Below are positions 58,040 through 64,000 of a DNA stretch of 64,000 bases, one piece after another. Positions within the stretch are counted from its first letter, which is position 1. The number at the start of each line of letters is the position of its first letter. The stretch is from Armillaria gallica (taxonomy: Eukaryota > Basidiomycota > Agaricomycetes > Agaricales > Physalacriaceae). Below the pieces are notes generated by a model. That model was not told the DNA's origin. It worked only from the letters and a program-made list of their open reading frames with translations, and did no database searches. The translations under genes and the position numbers were made by a program. The stretch is from assembly GCA_037576215.1 (NCBI GenBank), contig JBANDB010000004.1:744001-808000 (forward strand). Reading direction: 5' to 3'.

Positions 58040-58337
58040 TCATCCCACTATCAGCTGGTAACAATGAGCTGAAGATGTCGCCGGAGTGATGTGGACCCCG
58101 AGTTGAGTTCTAAAGAGAAGGTTAGGAACGAAGGTTTTGCACAAACCGGAGGCAAACTTGTACGGAAGGGCAGAAGCCGCCATAGAGTACAACTGCCATG
58201 CGAATACGGTTACTGGTAGGAGCAGACTATCTAGCGGACTTCCAGCCTGTTCGAGTGTGAGCCATGTTTCATGATTTGCGAAGAGAGCTGTGGCTGCATG
58301 CTTTGGGACCCAGTATCCCCAGGTCGAAGTGATTGGT
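58040..58337 (-). other. Possible exon of an unrecognised gene
   Basis: After a plausible acceptor (CTACTTAG) about 99 codons stay open to a TGA, reading WGYWVPKHAATALFANHETW, then LLLPVTVFAWQLYSMAASAL. The composition looks protein-like and partly hydrophobic. No start, and no domain known to me. Another hydrophobic minus-strand stretch (GSIMLILVIGSYLVDVIV, about 58910-58850) may belong to the same locus. Confidence 0.25.
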
Positions 58338-61300
58338 CTAAGTAGGAAGTCAGAAGGTGCATGTCAGGTAATAAAAAAAAAAGAGGAGGCTCGGCAACGT
58401 TCATTACCACCATGCCGACAGCGCACAGGTGAGACGCACGCGATCTCCCGTCATCGTAAAGATACCTCATCGACGTCTCTGAGATCAATATAGACATCGC
58501 TTAATGCAGAGAGCATGTCTAGTTGAGGAGGATATCAGCGATGACAGAAAAAAGAATGCCAAATTCAGACCGGATCAAATTAGCCGGTACTCCGGATCTT
58601 GCTCTCCACCGACGATATTGACGACCCCTGTTGCTGCCGCTGTCCTCTATTCCGTCTTTGAAGGATCCCTCAATGACAAAATCTCAAATTCTAAACAGAC
58701 AAAAGAGACGGAATCTGCTGTGATGATCTATCGCGGCCAGTTGTCCTTTTCTTAAATCGGTGATTTCATTCTGGTGTCCAGTGGTGTGTATCATACGGTA
58801 TATGACTGCCGTCGAATTATCATAATTCGTAGATCTTGATTTTATGCAGAATCGTACGATGACATCAACAAGATACGAGCCTATTACGAGGATTAGCATT
58901 ATGCTACCCTGCACAACCGGTTTCTTAAAACAGTCTGGCGTCGGCGTCGTTACCTTCCCGGAAGCCAAGTGCTAAGAGGCAGAAAATTGTTACGTAGAAT
59001 CACATGCTTTTCTTTCGAGCTACCGGGAGACAGTGACTTGATATGGTGCCCCGTTTACCTGTTCATCTGGCGACGTCGCTTACCTTTGATCACGCAGTAA
59101 TGCTCGTTTTGGATGTGAGGAGACATACAAAGTGAAACCTCATTCTGCGACAGCGTGCGTTGATCTCTTTGGTTGCCGTCCGAAGAAAATCCAATTTTTC
59201 TTTTAGACACTAAAACACCTTTGACGTCCGCGCCTCTTCTTATGAGACAAAGTGCTAATAACAATCATCTTGCGAATTCCTCATAAATTTGGCAGCACCT
59301 TCCTCTCATATCCGTATATTTTCACGGCCAGGCGCATCGGAATACCCACCTCCGGCGAGAAATCCTCATCAGTAACCGGGTGTTGGCCCTACTTGACAAT
59401 TATCTCGTGCAAAGCCTTTTGGGCCAGTCTCACAGAGCCGGACCACCTACGCCCTGGGATATAAGTATACTACATTTACTGCGATAGGGCCTATAGGAGA
59501 CGTCTTACTTTCGTATTCCAAGTAAACGTTCAATTTCTTTTGTCACAGGATTATATCATTGGCAGCCCATGTCTTATGGATAAGCGGCGCCACGATCAGC
59601 TGTAGCGTCAAGCGGAGCGCCCAACCCGGATGTGGGTATCCACCGAAAATACAGGTCTCCCTGCACTCGCTTCCTTCAACTGAGACACAATGTTGACAAC
59701 GTCGATTCGACCGTACGCGTTTCGACGCACTCTCGGAAAATTCAGGAAGAGTATTAACGGGGTATCAGACACCCAGATAGACTCAACCTATGTTTTTGTC
59801 ATATAGTCGCCGTGGAGACGGCAGTAGAGGAAATTAGCACGAAACGTCGCAGCACATCACTGCTAGGACGGGTTAAATTTGGTATTGTGGAAGCTGTGTC
59901 GTTGCAATGCCTACCGATGTCGCCATCCTGGCACGGCGTCTACGTCGTTTTCTTCCTACCACGAGGAGAAGAACTTGGATTCTCTAGATGGACTGCGATA
60001 CACCGTACTAGGCAGCGAAACATTCGACTACTCTGAGGAACAGGTCGACGAGCAATACTGAATAATCACCCGACGACTGTCAGAGCAGACGTTTGAAAAG
60101 ATATTGGCCTTCCGGCTCCCGGACTTTGAGGAAGTCAAGAGGTAGTAAGATCTGGGAGTCGCTACGGAGGCCGAGGTAGCCCTTGCTTGAGGCGAACAAA
60201 TGTTGTGATAGGAGGTGGCTGAGGGACACCACAAAGTCAGCCCTCATTCAAAAGAAAAGAGTCTAAGATTTGAAGCCAAGTTTCGAGTTTGAGCTTGAGC
60301 TCAATATTCAGTATCTTTAACTGAATTTGAGTTTCATTTTAACCATGTACCGTACGTGTTGATCCAAAAGAAAACCCAATACAAACATTGGCAGAGAAAT
60401 AAACGCACGGTACAAGAAGCAATAGCGGAAGGTAATAGAGTTCTGGACGAAGCCAAATCGGTAGGGACCGGTGAACCGGAAGCCGGACCGAATTATGCGA
60501 TGCTCTTTTCGAGGCGCCTCTCATATTTATTTCTGACATGTAGCCTAATTCTCTCATAGTTAAAGCCCATGCCAAGATCACTTCTATTACTCTCTGTCGG
60601 ATCCTTTACCCGTATACTACATGCTGACGATGCTCCAGGCCACTGACACTAAATCCTTGAAGAGTTTACAGACGTTGCTTAGTTCTTGTAGCCTAGAATA
60701 ACGCTCAAGTCAGATAATTCATAATCCGCAGTGCCTGAGGGGGGTTGAAGGGCAGCGGGCGATCTGGTTGGTATATATTTTGGTTTTGTAACTTAGAAGT
60801 GATCCCCTCCGTGTCCTCCTTAAAGCTCAGGATAATATCACCGCGTGTCATTGTCATATGTGGCTCCACATCCGCCACGTAGCCAGACGTGTTGAATTTC
60901 GTACTATCACTCATTCGCAACTCACTCAGACAATTTTACCGTAACATCAAACTCTTCGCCAAGAATCTCGTTCTGATGACCATGGAACAAGAACACCTCG
61001 GGCTCTGGGCTGACCGAACAGTGTGACAACAACATTCAGAATCATCTAAGCTCGAATCACTGGTGCTGTTTTGCCTGAGGTTGGAAATTAGTAACAACAT
61101 CATCTGTCTGATGAATTGAGGCGCTCTTCAAATAAATCAATGGTGCACATGACTTAGTGAGAATTCCCATAGAAGCGATAATAGCGCGCGGGATGATCTC
61201 GAATCCACGGTGCTTCATACAATGGTCATTGACTGATAGTAGCCCGATGCTCTGACTAAATATATGTTCTGTATCTACGCACACACGTATGTCGACCATC

Positions 61301-61668
61301 GGTGATGAGGTAAGGTCTTCCATTATTCTTCAACAGTGAATGGCCGCCGGTATCTTTCCCTCGGTGTAGATATTCACCCATTGCATAGCATCATATATTT
61401 TTTGGTATGGGCAGTGAATCCAGGGAACAAATTACCTGGAAAAATCATGCCGAATGTGAATATACGACTGAAGAATTAACTTCCGAAATGCATTTATATA
61501 TCTACATCAGGGATCTACGTAGTGCAGTCCCCGAGTGGAAATAATTATTCGGAGATTATCCTGGCTTCTTTATATTGTTTCAGACTGGTGTATCTTCAAG
61601 GGCTATAAAGCCAACAGCCATCAAAGTGCCTACATATGCCTCTCCCATCTTCTACGTTACCCACCGAA
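58338..61668. other. Gene-poor stretch, 3.3 kb
   Basis: Scattered unassigned open stretches: plus strand from an ATG at 59690 (MLTTSIRPYAFRRTLGKF, then stops), 60359-60559 plus, and 61057-61323 minus. None agrees with a family or with each other. Possibly remnants of degraded genes. Confidence 0.35.
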
Positions 61669-63571
61669 ATGTCCTCGCCAACCTCGACAGCTACTCCGCC
61701 CTTGGGAATGACTTTCGGTGCGACTTACATCGGGGCTACGATAGCTACTATGTAGGCGACTTTGGATCTGTCGTTCTTGTTATTGATGTTTCTTTGTCTG
61801 TAACAGCCTATTCGGGATAACGAATCTTCAGGCAGTCATTTACTACACGAAATATCCAGCCGATTGGTGGGTATACCGGTGCTCCGTACGTTATTACAAG
61901 TTAGAACTTCAACGAGCCTACTGATCTTCAAAGTTCAGGTTACAATCCTCTGGTGTGTTCCTCTCCATTTCAACGGCTCATCATAATTCCAAAAAAATCG
62001 CTGTGCTACCTAGGATTCTCGATGCTCTTCACGTGGCTCTAAGCACGCATGCGTTATATTTTTATCTCATTGAATTGTTGGTGACTATCTCAAAATATAT
62101 CAGATCATATAGTGCGCCAGAAGCTAAGCGCTCCCAGTCGTGATTACTGATGTCGACTCAGGAGTTTCAAGGTATACTGTCCCCAAATCCTTTGTCGAAG
62201 TGATAATAGAAGACTTAAGAATTGCCAGCTTCAAATATTAATCAACGTATGTCGGCAGGCTACGTTTCGGTCATCATCCTGAGTGCTATTCGCAGATGGT
62301 CATCATTGTAGGGGTTCAAGCGTATGTTCCTAAAATAACTTATCCGTGTAATTAGAAATTGACCTGTGTAACATTTAGTGTATATGCTGTCCGACTTTGG
62401 AGGCGTCCGTTTTTTTGCTGTCTGAACCATGACGCAAGCAGGCTTAATTCACTTCTAGCTGGACGACATTTCCATCGGCTCCTGCCATGGTTTGTAGTAT
62501 GTGCTTTCCATCTCCCGGCAATCTTTGCGTAACGACCAATATGTAGGTTCTAAACGTTGCGGGTGCCCTAGGTGCGTACTCTAACTAACAACTCTGTCAG
62601 TACTTTGAAACTGATTCCATGGTGTGCGGTCCGTGAAGATTCTGGGATTAGTAGGCTATATCCGTTTCGGGTTCTTCACTCTCTCATTGACGTTTTCCGA
62701 AGTTTCAGTATACGATATGTCAGACAAGCACCGGTAATCTTAGCATTTGCGAGTGGTAACTCACGTATGTGACAGTTATTCAATATCCAGTTTCCTGTCG
62801 ACCCCAATGATCAGGGTCTGTCGCTCATTAATCTTTTGTGGCCATTGAGGCGCACCTATTCGAAGTACATTTCAGAGATCCACATATGCCATCTTTTCTG
62901 TCGCAGCATTTTCCGATTTCATCATTGCCTTATCCATGTGCTACTACCTACATAAATGTAGGGAAGCTCCTGCTTTTTCTAGGCGAGCTGTTTTCGCTGT
63001 TTATAAGTGCAATGCTGACTCGTTACAGCACGTCTGCGATTATCCTCGGCCTGATGCGCGTAATTGTCATATCCGGATCAGCTACGAGGTAAACCCATCT
63101 CCTCATTCGAACTATACACAAGACTGATAGTATTACAGTGCATGTTCACTACTTACTCTCATCACGGTGTGTCGGCCCTACAGTCGATGCCATTCTACGA
63201 TCTAACTTCGAATTCTAGTTCCATGTATGGCCAAATTCTTTGATGTTCCTTGGTATCGATTCCATCCTCCCAAAAAGTTGGGTTTCCTGTCTTCTTACTC
63301 ATATATATATATATTGATGTCTACGCATTTCAGTCTACATCAACTCCTTACTTGCTATGTAGGTGCCCATTCCATTGTTATATCTCAAGAGCTGCTATTT
63401 CCTAGGCTAAATTGGCGAAAGCGCCATCAAACACCTACTACACGCGGAAGCGATTCCGTAGTCGAAGTCATGGTGTTCGCACCTCGCGACTCAAGGAGTG
63501 ATGTCGAAGAAGTGATATACACTTGCTTTCCATCCGGAACTGCTGTTAATATTCTTCCTTCAGAGCGATAG
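61669..63571 (+). CDS. DUF6534-type multi-helix membrane protein (copy B)
   Basis: Model exons: 61669-61751, 61807-61885, 61939-61952, 62014-62111 (or to 62076), 62162-62171, 62229-62246, 62296-62321, 62379-62404, 62459-62493, 62547-62571, then an unresolved stretch, 62776-62815, 62876-62982, 63029-63088, 63139-63166, 63219-63276, 63334-63358 and 63406-63571. Family landmarks: GMTFGATYIGATIAT, LFGITNLQAVIYY, WILDALHVALSTHALYFYL, DFIIALSMCYYLHKCR, YINSLLAMLNWRK and a charged tail ending in Ser-Glu-Arg. Exon lengths equal those of the gene at 10453-12384 at nearly all positions. The exon beginning at 62014 is 98 nt instead of 99, which breaks the frame unless an earlier donor (after 62076) is used, so copy B may be losing function. 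Confidence 0.65.
62983..63028 (+). other. GC-AG intron of DUF6534 copy B
   Basis: Begins GCGAGC and ends TTACAG, between ...TTTTCTAG and CACGTCTGCG; same codon position as the GC-AG intron of copy A (11100-11045). Confidence 0.6.
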
Positions 63572-64000
63572 CAGCACTGCGACACCGAGCGTTCGGTCTA
63601 CGGACACAAAGGAGGACCTTATTTTCCGTGTTTGAGCGTCTTTCCAGGAGAGCAGAAACTGGAAGTATAGATGATCAACCTTTTCTGTCATCTCTACATG
63701 TTGAAGAGTATCTATGGACTCAAAGCATCATTCAAACCCGTTCCATTAGCTATATCTGAGATATGTACATCTTAACCCGCCGATACATTCTCCCATATTC
63801 TCCACGCTCACATGCAAATCAGTCATTCGGACAGTAACAATAAATACCGAGGGCTCGTGATTATCACAGCAAGTGAACAGAATATTGACAGCGGCAAACG
63901 GGTCGCTCCATAATTAACGCGATCATGGGAATTTGATACCCTTATAGAAACCCTTGCTTTGCGCCCATTCGAAAAGCCCGAAGTGATGGCTACGACAACC
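63572..64000. other. Intergenic, window end
   Basis: 3' flank of copy B; nothing further recognised. Confidence 0.5.

Noticed and set aside
63301..63314. (TA)n run as regulatory repeat
   Set aside because: It lies in an intron of DUF6534 copy B and is simple low-complexity sequence.
1..64000. CRISPR arrays, tRNA and rRNA genes
   Set aside because: A read-through of both strands showed no spaced identical repeats and no convincing tRNA B-box outside coding exons; a dedicated tRNA scan was not possible here.

Overview
This window comes from a filamentous basidiomycete, almost certainly a mushroom-forming agaricomycete. The evidence is many short introns of about 45-60 bases with GT/AG ends, multi-exon genes at fungal density, and families typical of that class: two DUF6535 membrane proteins, two DUF6534-type seven-helix proteins, F-box proteins, aldo-keto reductases, a Kre9/KNH-like small secreted protein and a chromodomain Ty3/gypsy retrotransposon. 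No function is taken from anything but motif recognition. Intron boundaries were placed by eye, so coordinates of multi-exon genes are models.

Layout. 1-8029 is a 5'-truncated (by the window edge), dead Ty3/gypsy chromovirus with its 3' LTR; a 1.67-kb foreign segment sits inside its RNase H region. 9005-9379 is a small hAT-like MITE with a perfect 8-bp target duplication. 10453-12384 (minus) is a many-exon DUF6534-type membrane protein gene. 15-26.8 kb carries a secreted proline/threonine-rich protein, two large DUF6535 genes (both minus) and, between them, a GPI-anchored Ser/Thr-rich wall protein (plus). 27.3-28.8 kb and 36.9-38.2 kb hold two different aldo-keto reductases (both minus). Between them lie a broken F-box gene, an intact SAM methyltransferase, a Kre9/KNH-like secreted protein and an intact F-box gene. 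39.3-51.3 kb holds two paralogous zinc-finger genes (minus), an HSL-type alpha/beta hydrolase (minus) and a 1048-residue Msb1/Mug8-type protein (plus). 52.8-54.3 kb holds two tandem, tiny, three-exon paralogues of unknown function. 54.8-56.1 kb is a phosphatidylserine-decarboxylase-like (pyruvoyl) decarboxylase (minus). 56.1-61.6 kb is gene-poor. 61669-63571 (plus) is a second DUF6534-type gene whose exon lengths repeat those of the first one almost exactly.

The genes do not form an obvious metabolic cluster. Stress and wall genes are interspersed with fast-evolving families. The points most worth a second look are: (i) the CpG-only decay of the retrotransposon, which accounts for its stop codons and its lost catalytic residues; (ii) the mirrored DUF6534 pair with conserved micro-exons and a shared GC-AG intron; (iii) the tandem small-gene pair at 52.8-54.3 kb, which matches no family known to me; and (iv) the zinc-finger pair with a shared three-unit Cys/His pattern.
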